Source of the DNA: an uncultured Candidatus Melainabacteria bacterium
Lineage (GTDB): Bacteria > Cyanobacteriota > Vampirovibrionia > Gastranaerophilales > Gastranaerophilaceae
Assembly: GCA_934692665.1 (NCBI GenBank)
Contig: CAKUUG010000012.1
Coordinates: 1 to 46,960, forward strand
Direction: 5' to 3'
DNA: 46,960 nucleotides
Positions within the stretch are counted from its first letter, which is position 1, and each line of letters opens with the position of its first letter. Under the pieces are notes generated by a model. It was not told the DNA's origin. It ran no database searches and was given only the letters and a program-made list of their open reading frames with translations. This document shows, in pieces, positions 8,457 to 17,393 of this stretch. A program made the position numbers and the translations under genes.

Positions 8457-9149
8457 ATGAGTCAACAAACAGCAAGCAAAACAAAAGACGTAAGAGTTAT
8501 TATTGTAGAAGATTACAAATTAACCAGAGTGGGACTGCGTTATGCATTAAACGAAATAGATAACATAACTGTAGTCGGCGAAGCACAAAATGCTGAAGTT
8601 GGACTCGACCTGATAAAAAAAGAGCAACCGGATGTTGTACTGATGGATTTAGGTTTGCCGGGGATGAACGGTCTAGAAGCAACAAGCAAAGTAAAAGACA
8701 TCTCTCCAAATACAAAAATCGTAATTTTAACTTCTCATGATAGAGAAGAAGAGGTAGTTGCTTCTCTGGGTTCAGGTGCAAGTGGTTATTGTCTAAAAGA
8801 TATTGACCCGTTCACTTTGTCAAATGTAATAAAAAACGTAGCAAAGGGTGCTTGTTGGATAGATTCTAACGTAGCTCATCTTGCTCTAAAATTATTCCCA
8901 AAACCGGAAAGCACAGAAATCGTCGGAGGCAATGGTTCTGCTGATGTAAAAACAAAACTCACAGAAAGAGAAAACGAGGTTTTGAAGCTTTTGGTACAAG
9001 GAAAATCAAATACAGAAATAGCAGCAGAACTCATTGTTTCTGTACATACTGCAAAAGCCCATGTGTGCTCGATTTTGCAGAAATTATGCGTAGATGATAG
9101 AGTACAAGCAGCAGTCAAAGCGATAAAAGAGGGGCTTGTTTCTGTATAA
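8457..9149 (+). CDS. NarL/FixJ-type response regulator
   Basis: A 230-residue two-domain regulator. The receiver domain (about residues 10-125) has the acidic pair EDY near the N-terminus, the phosphorylated Asp64 in VVLMDLGLPGMNG, the Thr/Ser of VILTSHD and the Lys of CLKDIDP. The LuxR/GerE helix-turn-helix (about 165-228) contains LTERENEVLKLLVQGKSNTEIA and VHTAKAHV. The start is set at the ATG at 8457, which has GAAAGGA 7-8 nt upstream; an in-frame ATG at 8442 lies before that site and is unlikely. No histidine kinase is nearby, so it is an orphan in this window. Divergent transcription from a sigma-factor gene suggests cross-regulation, as an inference. Confidence 0.9.
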   Translation: MSQQTASKTKDVRVIIVEDYKLTRVGLRYALNEIDNITVVGEAQNAEVGLDLIKKEQPDVVLMDLGLPGMNGLEATSKVKDISPNTKIVILTSHDREEEVVASLGSGASGYCLKDIDPFTLSNVIKNVAKGACWIDSNVAHLALKLFPKPESTEIVGGNGSADVKTKLTERENEVLKLLVQGKSNTEIAAELIVSVHTAKAHVCSILQKLCVDDRVQAAVKAIKEGLVSV

Positions 9150-9175
9150 TATTTTCAAAAAATACTTAAAACTCA

Positions 9176-9204
9176 AAAAGAGGTTAGAATATCTAGCCTC
9201 TTTT
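9176..9204 (+). terminator. Rho-independent terminator after the response regulator
   Basis: AAAAGAGG and CCTCTTTT form the outer stem, extended by TTAGA/TCTAG with one G-U pair, and the hairpin ends in TTTT. Confidence 0.8.
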
Positions 9205-9228
9205 GTTAATTAAAAAGAATAGACATTA

Positions 9229-9258
9229 TTGTTTGATAGCTTATAATAGTTGTATAAT
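9229..9258 (+). promoter_or_regulatory. Candidate promoter of the grpE-dnaJ operon
   Basis: A -35-like TTGTTT (9229-9234), an 18-nt spacer and TATAAT (9253-9258) precede the strong AAAGGAGG ribosome site of grpE. No CIRCE element is present. Confidence 0.45.
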
Positions 9259-9283
9259 ATAATTGTGACATAAAGGAGGAAAT

Positions 9284-9898
9284 ATGAGTAATAAAGAAGA
9301 AAATATACTTGATAAAAATACAAGTAACAATCCTTTTAATGAAGAAATCCAACAAGAAAATGAAAATATAGAAGAAGTCCAAAATTCAACAGAAGAAATT
9401 GAAGATAAGGCTAAAGAAAACACAGAAGAAAATACACAAGAAGAAACAAACAACCTTCAAGAACAACTGGATGAACTAAACAACAAATATATCCGTCTTG
9501 CTGCTGATTTTGACAATTTCAGAAAAAGGACGCAAGCAGAAAAAGAAGAATTAGCTCAATATACAACAGTAAAAGTCTTAAAACAGCTAACAAGCGTTTT
9601 GGATACTTTTGACAGAGCACAAGAACATCTAAAAGACATTGAAGAATGTCAAACCGTAAAAGAAGGCTATGAAGTCGCATACAAACAATTAGTTGAAGCA
9701 CTAAAAAAAGTGGGTCTAGAAGAAATGGATGCACTAGGCAAAACATTTGACCCAAACGAACATGAAGCCGTAACGCAAATTCCAACAAACGATTATGAGC
9801 CTGATAGCATCGCTGTCGTTATGCAAAAAGGCTACAAAATGGACAAAAAAGTTGTTAGACCGGCACTTGTTGGTGTTGCTGTCAAAAAAGAAGACTAA
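9284..9898 (+). CDS. grpE: Nucleotide exchange factor GrpE
   Basis: A 204-residue protein. The first 60 residues are a Glu/Asn-rich acidic tail, followed by the long dimerising coiled coil (about 62-115, with YIRLAADFDNFRKRTQAEKEE) and the C-terminal beta-domain ending in VVRPALVGVA. This is the standard GrpE arrangement. GrpE releases ADP from DnaK during protein folding. AAAGGAGG lies 6 nt upstream of the ATG, one of the strongest ribosome sites in the window. It is 17 nt upstream of dnaJ; dnaK is not in the window, so the chaperone genes are split in this genome or dnaK lies elsewhere. Confidence 0.95.
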   Translation: MSNKEENILDKNTSNNPFNEEIQQENENIEEVQNSTEEIEDKAKENTEENTQEETNNLQEQLDELNNKYIRLAADFDNFRKRTQAEKEELAQYTTVKVLKQLTSVLDTFDRAQEHLKDIEECQTVKEGYEVAYKQLVEALKKVGLEEMDALGKTFDPNEHEAVTQIPTNDYEPDSIAVVMQKGYKMDKKVVRPALVGVAVKKED

Positions 9899-9915
9899 GG
9901 AAGCATTAAGGAAAG

Positions 9916-11049
9916 ATGAACAACACAATGGATTATTATGAAATATTAGGGGTAGATAGAAATGCCTCTAAAGAAGATATAAAAAAAGCATTCAGACAAA
10001 AAGCACGTCAATACCACCCTGATGTAAACAAAGCCCCTGATGCTGCAGATAGATTCAAAGAAGTCGGAAAAGCATACGAAACGCTATCTGATGACAACAA
10101 AAGAGAAATATACGATAGATACGGAGAAGATGGTCTATCTAATGCCGGCTTTAATCCAAATTCGTTCAATATGGGTGATATTGATTTGTCGGATATATTT
10201 TCTTCATTCTTTGGTGGAGGCTTTGGCGGTTTTTCATCAGGTTATTCAGATGATCCAAATAGACCCGTTCAAGGAGAAGACCTAAGATACGACATAGAAC
10301 TTGATTTTTTAGAAGCATGTTTCGGTTTAGAAAAGGAAATCAAAATCAGACACTTAGAGCCCTGTGAAAGCTGTAATTCTACAGGCATGGATAAAAACGC
10401 AACAGATACAGTATGTCCTGTTTGTCATGGTCATGGAAGAATACAACAAAGCAAACAAACGATTTTAGGCTCGTTTACATCTGTTACAACATGTCCTAAT
10501 TGCAGAGGTACAGGAAAAAATCCAAAAGCATATTGCAAAGTTTGTAACGGCGTAGGTGCTATTGAAAAAGAAAAGAAAATAACAATAAAAATCCCCCACG
10601 GAGTGGAAAATGGCTCTAAAATGCGTGTTGCAAACGAAGGTAACTGTGGCAGAAACAAAGGAAGAAATGGGGATTTGTATATTGTTATCCATACAAAACC
10701 TTCAAAAGACTTTGAACGCAGCGGTTTTGATATATTTACCAATCTTACGATTTCTGTTCCACAAGCAGTTTTGGGCGATACAATAGAAATAAAAACTATC
10801 CATGGAACAAGTACTGTTTCTATTCCACAAGGCATACAAAATGGGGATAAAATCACCCTAAAAGGTATGGGAGTGCCGTATTTAGGAAGCACTAGTCAAA
10901 AAGGAAATCACTATGTAACAATTCAAGTTGCTATTCCAAAAAAACTATCGCAAAACGAAGAAAAACTATACAAAGAATTGTTTATACAATCAAAAAAACA
11001 AGAAAAAGACAGTATTCTTGAAAAAATGAAATCAGCTTTAGGCAAATAA
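9916..11049 (+). CDS. dnaJ: Chaperone protein DnaJ
   Basis: A 377-residue type I DnaJ. The J domain (about residues 6-70) has the HPD motif at 34-36. A Gly/Phe-rich region follows (about 75-115, FFGGGFGGFSSG). Four zinc-binding motifs span about 149-215: CESCNSTG, CPVCHGHG, CPNCRGTG and CKVCNGVG; the first has Ser where Gly is usual. The substrate-binding C-terminal beta domains complete the protein. It stimulates DnaK ATPase and delivers unfolded clients. It follows grpE closely and precedes the secreted beta-propeller-like gene by 13 nt, so the operon probably continues through 14668. Confidence 0.96.
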   Translation: MNNTMDYYEILGVDRNASKEDIKKAFRQKARQYHPDVNKAPDAADRFKEVGKAYETLSDDNKREIYDRYGEDGLSNAGFNPNSFNMGDIDLSDIFSSFFGGGFGGFSSGYSDDPNRPVQGEDLRYDIELDFLEACFGLEKEIKIRHLEPCESCNSTGMDKNATDTVCPVCHGHGRIQQSKQTILGSFTSVTTCPNCRGTGKNPKAYCKVCNGVGAIEKEKKITIKIPHGVENGSKMRVANEGNCGRNKGRNGDLYIVIHTKPSKDFERSGFDIFTNLTISVPQAVLGDTIEIKTIHGTSTVSIPQGIQNGDKITLKGMGVPYLGSTSQKGNHYVTIQVAIPKKLSQNEEKLYKELFIQSKKQEKDSILEKMKSALGK

Positions 11050-11062
11050 ATTAGGAGAATGG

Positions 11063-12526
11063 ATGAATTATAAAAAAATACTTACGTTATTTTTGTTTGT
11101 TTTGTTGTTTGGCTTTAACAATATGGCTAATGCAAGCAAACTTCCAAACGATGTATGGAATTATGTAAAAACAAACCTATCAGAGGCACAACAAAGATTT
11201 GATAGCGTAATTACATTGAAAAATGATGTGATGTATATTCCTCTTACGCCTCCTACTGTGACTTCTGTTGACAATATTCAAATAGAATACACTTATCCCG
11301 AAAATCAAACTTTCAAGAATTATCCGGAAGTGGTTTTATTAAACAACGGGTACTCATTTTTAAAAGTAACAAAAGATTCTGATGGCAATTATACTTTAAC
11401 AAAAAAAGATGATTTGCCTCTAAAAGTTCGTCTTGGCATAATGCCACAAGACATGCTTACTCCTATTGGACTAAAAATGCCTGAAAGTCTAAAATTGACT
11501 CTTGGGGATTTGTTGATACCGACAAAAGAAGAAAAAGCTCTAGCTTATAGAGATACAAATATTCAAAAAGAAAAAAATCCCTACACGCCAACGGTAGCTC
11601 ATAATGAATTTATCCAAACAGCAGAATTTAGAAACAAAAAAGTATTAATCAACCCAAGAAATTCAAAATTTTTTGAAGTTTACAATGAAACCTCAAAAAA
11701 ACCTCTTTACGAATTAAAACTATCATCAATGCCATTAAAGGTTCTTGTGAGCGAAAAAACAAATGTCGCTTTGGTTTTGTATTGGAGCGGAAAAGAAGTT
11801 GAGATTATAGATTTAAAAGACGAAAATTCAATAGCGAAAATTGAACTTGATTCTAATGCAACAGATGTTGTACTGAATCAAAAAGATAATATTGCATACG
11901 TCACATCGCAAAACGCCAACAAAATTTATTGCATTGATTTAAATTCTATGCAGCTGACTAAAGTAATAAAATTAGAACAAAAACCATCAAAAATCAGCTA
12001 CAGCGAGGTTGATGATTCTATTTCTTTTTATGATGAATTTTCATCCAAAGTATATAATGTAACAAAAAATCAAGATGATTTTATAGTTCAACCAATGGGA
12101 AATGTGAATAATTTGTCAAAAATATTGTCTGACGTTGCAAATATTTATGCAATATCCAGAACCGATAACCAAATATATGTCTTTGACAAAGCTCAATCAA
12201 AATTAATAAACACTGTAGAATTAGACAAAAAACCAACAGATGCTGTTCTATATCAAACTAAATTGTTTATTATTTGTTCAAAAGAAGGATACATAAATGT
12301 CTATGACACCATCGAAAATAAAATCATTTCAAGAGAACAAATATCAAAAGACGGCTTTTATTCAAAACTCACTCTTATACCAAATGAAAAAAACATTTTA
12401 ATAACAGGTATAAATTCAAAAAATTACTTAATTTATGATATCGATAAAATGAAACTAAGCAAAAGTCAAACTTCATACATTGATATTTCAAACATAATTA
12501 TACTGGACAAAGACCAAAGGCTATAA
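11063..12526 (+). CDS. Secreted protein with YVTN/beta-propeller-like repeats
   Basis: A 487-residue protein with a signal peptide (about residues 1-24, ANA-S cleavage). From about residue 195 to the end it contains recurring units of roughly 40 residues of the form x-V-x-D-x-x-x-N-x-I-x-x-I-x-L-D, for example IYCIDLNSMQLTKVIKLEQ and IYVFDKAQSKLINTVELDK. This is the pattern of YVTN or WD-like beta-propeller blades. The first 170 residues are a separate domain that I do not recognise. It should be periplasmic or surface exposed. AGGAG precedes the ATG, and its stop directly abuts the next start. Function is unknown; such propellers usually bind proteins or ligands. Confidence 0.6.
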   Translation: MNYKKILTLFLFVLLFGFNNMANASKLPNDVWNYVKTNLSEAQQRFDSVITLKNDVMYIPLTPPTVTSVDNIQIEYTYPENQTFKNYPEVVLLNNGYSFLKVTKDSDGNYTLTKKDDLPLKVRLGIMPQDMLTPIGLKMPESLKLTLGDLLIPTKEEKALAYRDTNIQKEKNPYTPTVAHNEFIQTAEFRNKKVLINPRNSKFFEVYNETSKKPLYELKLSSMPLKVLVSEKTNVALVLYWSGKEVEIIDLKDENSIAKIELDSNATDVVLNQKDNIAYVTSQNANKIYCIDLNSMQLTKVIKLEQKPSKISYSEVDDSISFYDEFSSKVYNVTKNQDDFIVQPMGNVNNLSKILSDVANIYAISRTDNQIYVFDKAQSKLINTVELDKKPTDAVLYQTKLFIICSKEGYINVYDTIENKIISREQISKDGFYSKLTLIPNEKNILITGINSKNYLIYDIDKMKLSKSQTSYIDISNIIILDKDQRL

Positions 12527-13144
12527 ATGGAAACATTAACAGATATTCAAAAACTAAAAAAACCGTATTTTGATTCAATAACGGAAAATATTTTATCAGA
12601 ACTGGAGAAAACACAAAAAGATTTCTGGAATTTGGATAGAGAATGTGCGAATTTTCTAAACACATTAATCCAGATTCACAATTCAAAAAATGTACTTGAA
12701 ATAGGTACATCGAATGGTTATAGCGGAATTTGGATTTTAAAAGCACTCGAAAAAACTAATGGAAGTTTTACAACAATAGAATTTTGGGAAAAAAGACAAT
12801 CACAAGCAAGAAATAATTTTAAAATTTGCTGTCCAAATTCAAAACCAAAAGCAAAAATAGGTTCTGCAATTGTTGTTTTAGAAGATTTAGAAGAAGAAAT
12901 CAATAAAAACAAAGCTGAAAAGTTTGATTTCGTTTTTATTGATGCAAACAAAAAAGAATACATAGAATATTTTAAAATAATTGACAAGATAACAACAAAC
13001 AATGCGGTAATACTAGCGGACAACATTCTGTCACATTATGAAAAAGTTGAAAATTATGTTCAAGAACTATTCAACAACCCTAACTATCAATCACAAATTA
13101 TTGATATAGGTGCTGGTATGATGCTATCGAAAAAAATATTGTAA
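12527..13144 (+). CDS. SAM-dependent O-methyltransferase (catechol O-methyltransferase-like)
   Basis: A 205-residue Rossmann-fold methyltransferase. Motif I is VLEIGTSNGYSGIWIL (about residues 52-67), binding S-adenosylmethionine. The acidic residue of TTIEF follows, then FDFVFIDANKKEYIEYF (metal and substrate region, about 130-146) and ADNILSH near 163, as in cation-dependent O-methyltransferases of the YrrM/caffeoyl-CoA type. The substrate is not predictable. It starts at the base after the stop of the preceding gene, so it is in the same operon and probably translated by coupling; phosphohexomutase follows after 9 nt. Confidence 0.85.
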   Translation: METLTDIQKLKKPYFDSITENILSELEKTQKDFWNLDRECANFLNTLIQIHNSKNVLEIGTSNGYSGIWILKALEKTNGSFTTIEFWEKRQSQARNNFKICCPNSKPKAKIGSAIVVLEDLEEEINKNKAEKFDFVFIDANKKEYIEYFKIIDKITTNNAVILADNILSHYEKVENYVQELFNNPNYQSQIIDIGAGMMLSKKIL

Positions 13145-13153
13145 GGAGAAATA

Positions 13154-14668
13154 ATGAATACTACCATAAATACAAAAGCATTCGGCAAAAACGATATCAG
13201 GGGAATTTTTCCAACAGAAGTTAGTCCAAAAATTTTCTATACAGCAGCAAAAGCTTATGTTGCTTTTGTCTTAAATGAACTAGAAAAAAACAACCAAAAA
13301 ACTTCTTCAAAAGATTTGTTATTTACGGTATGTATGGACGCAAGACTTCATTCTCCTGAATTGAAAAATGCAGTAATACAAGGTATTACATCAACAGGTG
13401 CAAATATCTTGGATTTGGGACTAGCACCTACTCCTTTGGGGTATTATAGCGAATATGCTAAAATTCCAACCGAAATTACGCAAAACAAAAAAGTCAAAGG
13501 TGCGCTAATCGTAACTGCGTCGCACAATCCAAAAGAATATAATGGACTGAAAATGACATTCAATCGCCAATCTCTAGGCGAATCCCAAATTAAAGAAATC
13601 AAAAGACTGGCTGAAGAAATTGCAGTAAATGATACTTTGTATAGGCAAGTAATAACAGGATTCACTAAAAAATACGATATTATAACTTCTTATCAAGACA
13701 AGCTATATGATATGTTTGGAAAAATCGGAAAATACGGAGACAAAAAGATAAAAGTTGTTGTAGATAGTGCAAATGCCACAGGCGGTATTGTTGCACCACA
13801 GCTTTACAGAGATTTAGGCTGCGAAGTTGTTGAATTGTATTCAGAACCTGACGGAAATTTTCCAAATCACCACCCAAATCCATCAGATCTAAAGACTCTA
13901 GATGATATAAGAAAGAAAATAATAGAAGAAAAAGCTGATTTCGGTATAGCTTTTGATGGAGACGCAGATAGAATCGGTGCAATAGACGAAGATGGCACAC
14001 CATTAACGGGTGACAAATTGCTATTGATTTATGCAAAAGATTTAATAGAAACGCTGAAAGTCCATGGTGAAAAACCAACAATAGTGTCTGAAGTAAAATG
14101 TTCACAGGTATTATATGACACAATCAACAATATGGGTGGAAATGCCGTCATGACAAAAACGGGTCATGGTTATATAAAATCAAAAATGAAAGAAACAGAA
14201 GCACTTCTTGCCGGAGAAATGTCCGGGCATACTTTTTTTAAAGATAGATATTATGGATACGATGATGCAATATATGCAGGTTGCAGACTAATTGAAATAG
14301 TTGCAAAGAACAAAATCAAAAACCCAAACTTTAAATTAACCGAATTAATCGAGGATTTTAAAAAGGTTTATTTATCTGATGAATATCGTCTAAAATGTCC
14401 AAATGACTATAAAAAAGCAGTTTTAGAAGAACTAAAATCAATAGTTTGCGAAGATTTATTTAATTCCAAAATCAAAGAAATAATCACAATAGATGGAATG
14501 CGAATAATTTTTGACGATGGTTTTGCACTAATTCGTCAAAGCAACACAGAACCTGTCTTTACATTAAGATTTGAAGCAAAGACAAAAGAAAAATGCGAAC
14601 ACTATGCAAAAACACTTGTAGAAACAGTAAACAAACTTGTTGAAAAAATTTCTTCTACAAAAGTATAA
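13154..14668 (+). CDS. Phosphomannomutase/phosphoglucomutase
   Basis: A 504-residue alpha-D-phosphohexomutase. The catalytic phosphoserine is Ser123 in TASHNPKEYNG. The metal-binding loop FDGDADRIG starts near Asp268. The sugar-specificity loop is GEMSGHTFF near residue 355, and the phosphate-binding loop near the C-terminus is IRQSNTEPVFTLRFE. GEMSGH fits the phosphomannomutase/phosphoglucomutase branch. It interconverts hexose 1- and 6-phosphates for nucleotide-sugar and glycolipid synthesis. It is about 40 residues longer than the usual 455-465, mostly in N-terminal and internal loops. AAGGAG lies 6 nt upstream. It ends the operon that begins at grpE. Confidence 0.9.
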   Translation: MNTTINTKAFGKNDIRGIFPTEVSPKIFYTAAKAYVAFVLNELEKNNQKTSSKDLLFTVCMDARLHSPELKNAVIQGITSTGANILDLGLAPTPLGYYSEYAKIPTEITQNKKVKGALIVTASHNPKEYNGLKMTFNRQSLGESQIKEIKRLAEEIAVNDTLYRQVITGFTKKYDIITSYQDKLYDMFGKIGKYGDKKIKVVVDSANATGGIVAPQLYRDLGCEVVELYSEPDGNFPNHHPNPSDLKTLDDIRKKIIEEKADFGIAFDGDADRIGAIDEDGTPLTGDKLLLIYAKDLIETLKVHGEKPTIVSEVKCSQVLYDTINNMGGNAVMTKTGHGYIKSKMKETEALLAGEMSGHTFFKDRYYGYDDAIYAGCRLIEIVAKNKIKNPNFKLTELIEDFKKVYLSDEYRLKCPNDYKKAVLEELKSIVCEDLFNSKIKEIITIDGMRIIFDDGFALIRQSNTEPVFTLRFEAKTKEKCEHYAKTLVETVNKLVEKISSTKV

Positions 14669-14710
14669 TGTTTTATAGTGCAAAAATCCAAGAAAAAAAT
14701 ATATCTTTAC

Positions 14711-14719
14711 TGATATAAT
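14711..14719 (+). promoter_or_regulatory. Extended -10 promoter TGATATAAT, probably leaderless
   Basis: TG-A-TATAAT is an extended -10. The hexamer at 14714-14719 ends 6 nt before the ATG at 14726. No -35 or Shine-Dalgarno is evident. Confidence 0.5.
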
Positions 14720-14725
14720 GGCAAT

Positions 14726-15577
14726 ATGAAAATTACAAAAATAATATTTATACTTGCAATATTTGCTTTTAACATACACCTGACTTCGTTTGCAGGTGAT
14801 GAAGTCACGAATCAAATTTCTAGAATTGAAGAAAATATTTGGGGTTTTAACTATGCAAAAAACGAAACACCTCAACGATTGTCAAGAATTGAGAGCAATA
14901 TTTTTGGAACAACAAATTCAAAACAATCTATAGAAAATAGGATTAAAAAAATTAATGAAGCACTAGGTATAGAAAGCTGGGAAGACAGCAAAAAAGAAGC
15001 CTACGAAATAGACAAAACAGAAATTAGCGGAATTAACTATCCACAAATAGATAAACTAGAATATCAAATGTTTTCAACCACATACGAAAAAGAAAACATC
15101 TATAAAAGGCTGGAAAGACTAGAAAAGAAAATATTTGGCTCAACTCAAGACGGCAGTTTGGCTTCTAGAACTGATAGATTAAAAGGATATATAAAAGAAG
15201 ATAAAGTTGCCCAAAATCCAAATTACTACACACAACAACCATATTCCCCAACAACCGAAATCGAACAATATATGGGTACACAAAACAAATATGAAAATTC
15301 AGATATACATATACAATTAGCAGGACTTGAGACAATATTGTTTTCAAAAACGTACTCTCACGACCCTGTTGGTTTGAGATTAAACAGATTAGAAAGAAAA
15401 ATATTTCAAAGAGATTTTTCATCTGATGACGATTATTTGAGATTGCAAAGATTACAAGCCGCAGCCAATGCTCAACAAACGGCAAAATTGTACGAAGCAA
15501 ACAAAATCCAAAAGTACACATCGACCGGTTTACAGATAGGTTCTATCATACTAATGATCTTAGCCTTAATTTTATAA
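14726..15577 (+). CDS. Periplasmic repeat protein with six LExxIFG-type units and a C-terminal membrane anchor
   Basis: A 283-residue protein with a signal peptide (residues 1-23, SFAG) and a C-terminal hydrophobic helix (about 266-283). In between are six units of about 22 residues with the consensus (L/I)xxLExx(I/L/M)F(G/S)xxxxxxxxxxR: ISRIEENIWG, LSRIESNIFG, IDKLEYQMFS, LERLEKKIFG, LAGLETILFS and LNRLERKIFQ. They occur as three tandem pairs separated by linkers. I do not recognise a named family. The layout predicts a helical, protein-binding periplasmic stalk held in a membrane at its C-terminus. It is transcribed alone from a probable leaderless promoter. Confidence 0.65.
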   Translation: MKITKIIFILAIFAFNIHLTSFAGDEVTNQISRIEENIWGFNYAKNETPQRLSRIESNIFGTTNSKQSIENRIKKINEALGIESWEDSKKEAYEIDKTEISGINYPQIDKLEYQMFSTTYEKENIYKRLERLEKKIFGSTQDGSLASRTDRLKGYIKEDKVAQNPNYYTQQPYSPTTEIEQYMGTQNKYENSDIHIQLAGLETILFSKTYSHDPVGLRLNRLERKIFQRDFSSDDDYLRLQRLQAAANAQQTAKLYEANKIQKYTSTGLQIGSIILMILALIL

Positions 15578-15653
15578 ACAAAAATAGCGATTTTCATCAC
15601 AATATCTTGAATTTTTTATAAAATGTGCTATAATTGTAGTATGAGGTAGCACT

Positions 15654-15938
15654 ATGTCATTTGATTTTGATACAAACATGAATTTATCTAGCGTACAAGC
15701 AAGCCACAAAACCACAGATGGCGGCGGGGGAAATACCGGTTATTTTCAAAGAAATAACTCTGAAGAAAGCGAAGAAACAACTTTTCATTTTAAAAATGAA
15801 AACGAATTTGACAGTTTTGATTCAATCGCCAAAATAGAAAATGAAGAAACAGACGAAGAAGATTTAATTGAAAAAATCAAAAAATTCTTCAGTGAATTTG
15901 TAAATAAAATAAAGAAATTATTTAATTCAAAACATTAA
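15654..15938 (+). CDS. Small protein with acidic body and basic amphipathic C-terminal helix
   Basis: A 94-residue protein that I do not recognise. Residues 1-65 are polar and acidic, with a GGGG stretch, and are probably disordered. Residues 70-92 (LIEKIKKFFSEFVNKIKKLF) form a Lys/Phe amphipathic helix of the kind that binds membrane surfaces. A TATAAT-like element and GAGG precede the ATG, and a strong bidirectional terminator follows immediately, which supports a real single-gene unit. No function can be given. Confidence 0.5.
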   Translation: MSFDFDTNMNLSSVQASHKTTDGGGGNTGYFQRNNSEESEETTFHFKNENEFDSFDSIAKIENEETDEEDLIEKIKKFFSEFVNKIKKLFNSKH

Positions 15939-15968
15939 AAACCGCTTTTTATATTCAAAGCGGTTTTT
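15937..15968. terminator. Bidirectional terminator between the small protein and gltD
   Basis: AAAAACCGCTTT and AAAGCGGTTTTT form a 12-bp stem around an 8-nt loop, with A-run and T-run flanks that work in both directions. Confidence 0.88.
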
Positions 15969-15992
15969 AAATATATAATTATTTAATTTTTA

Positions 15993-17366
15993 TTAGCCAA
16001 GAGCTTCGATTATCGCTTTTGCAGCACGTTTTCCCGCCCCCATTGCATTAATTGCAGTAGATGGACCCAAAGGAGCAACGTCACCACCAGCATACACTGA
16101 TTTTACTGAAGTTTCACCCTTGTCATTGATTACAATATAGCCTTTGTTATCTGTATCAAGTTCAATATGCTCATTTTCAGCACTTCTTTGAATAATTGGA
16201 TTTGGACCTGTACCTAGCGAAACAATTACACTATCCAATGGAATATCAACAAACTTACCCGTGCCTACAGGTTTTTGACGACCGGAAGCATCAGGTTCAC
16301 CCAATTCCATAAGCTCAAATTTCATTGATTTTACCCAACCATCTTCACCGATAATTTCTACAGGAGCATGAAGAAATTTAAATTCAATTCCTTCTTCTTT
16401 GGCATGACGAATTTCTTCCAATCTTGCAGGTAATTCTTTTTCAGTTCTACGATAGCAGATGTAGACATTTTCATAGCCGACTCTAACAGCAGTTCTTGCT
16501 GCATCCATTGCTACATTTCCGCCGCCAATAATTGCAGTTGATTTTGCTACTTTCAATGGTGTTGGAGTATCAGGGCTATTTGCATGCATCAAATTAACTC
16601 TTGTTAAAAACTCATTTGCAGAATAGACACCATTTAAGTTTTCACCTTTTATGTGCATCATTTTAGGAAGTCCAGCACCTGAACAAATAAATATAGCATC
16701 ATATCCATCTTCTTGAAGTTGTTTTATTGTGATTGATTTTCCAATAATGACATTTTTGAAAAATTTCACACCCATTTCCATAAGTGCTTTTATTTCTCTA
16801 TCTAAAACAGTTCTTGGAAGCCTAAAAGGAGGAATACCATATCTCAAAACACCACCAAATTCATGAAGTGCTTCAAAAATAGAAACTTCAAATCCTGCAT
16901 TTCTTAAATCAGCTGCAGCGGACATACCAGCACATCCGGATCCAACGATTGCAACTTTTTTGCCATTTGGTTTAATTTCTTGTTTTTTGGCAGAAGTATT
17001 GTCACCAACATATCTTTCTAATGCACCAATTGCAACACTTTGACCTTTTATACCCAAAATGCAATTTCCTTCGCATTGTTTTTCTTGAGGACAAACTCTT
17101 CCACAAACAGAAGGAAGCATAGAAGATTGTCTAATAACATCACCTGCTGTTTCCAGATCATTTTCTTTAATAGCTTTTATAAAGTTTGGAATATCAATAG
17201 AAACAGGACAGCCTTGTTTACATCTTGCATTTTTACAAGACAAACAACGAGAAGCCTCAAGAGCAGCTTGCTCTTTTGTAAAATTTTCTTCTACAGCATC
17301 GAAATTTTTTCTTCTTTCAAATCTATCTTGTTCTTTTTGTCTTTGTCTTTCAACTTTTTCAGCCAT
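15993..17366 (-). CDS. gltD: Glutamate synthase small subunit-type NAD(P)H oxidoreductase (GltD)
   Basis: A 457-residue iron-sulphur flavoprotein. Cys41, 44, 49 and 53 (CLSCKNARCKQGCP) and the later CGRVCPQEKQCEGNC bind two 4Fe-4S clusters. GSGCAG near residue 148 begins the FAD fold and GGGNVAMDAART the NAD(P)H fold. This is the homotetrameric GltA/GltD layout, which carries electrons to the large subunit for glutamate synthesis; related NfnL subunits share it. The start is taken as the ATG at 17366, preceded by AGGAG; the reading frame stays open upstream to 17513, but that would overlap the divergent gene. No large subunit lies next to it. Confidence 0.88.
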   Translation of the reverse strand: MAEKVERQRQKEQDRFERRKNFDAVEENFTKEQAALEASRCLSCKNARCKQGCPVSIDIPNFIKAIKENDLETAGDVIRQSSMLPSVCGRVCPQEKQCEGNCILGIKGQSVAIGALERYVGDNTSAKKQEIKPNGKKVAIVGSGCAGMSAAADLRNAGFEVSIFEALHEFGGVLRYGIPPFRLPRTVLDREIKALMEMGVKFFKNVIIGKSITIKQLQEDGYDAIFICSGAGLPKMMHIKGENLNGVYSANEFLTRVNLMHANSPDTPTPLKVAKSTAIIGGGNVAMDAARTAVRVGYENVYICYRRTEKELPARLEEIRHAKEEGIEFKFLHAPVEIIGEDGWVKSMKFELMELGEPDASGRQKPVGTGKFVDIPLDSVIVSLGTGPNPIIQRSAENEHIELDTDNKGYIVINDKGETSVKSVYAGGDVAPLGPSTAINAMGAGKRAAKAIIEALG

Positions 17367-17393
17367 AATATAGTAAGCTCCTATAAAAAATAT

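Noticed and set aside
9205..9283. Heat-shock operator (CIRCE) upstream of grpE
   Set aside because: No TTAGCACTC-n9-GAGTGCTAA or near match is present; only a normal promoter and ribosome site are visible.
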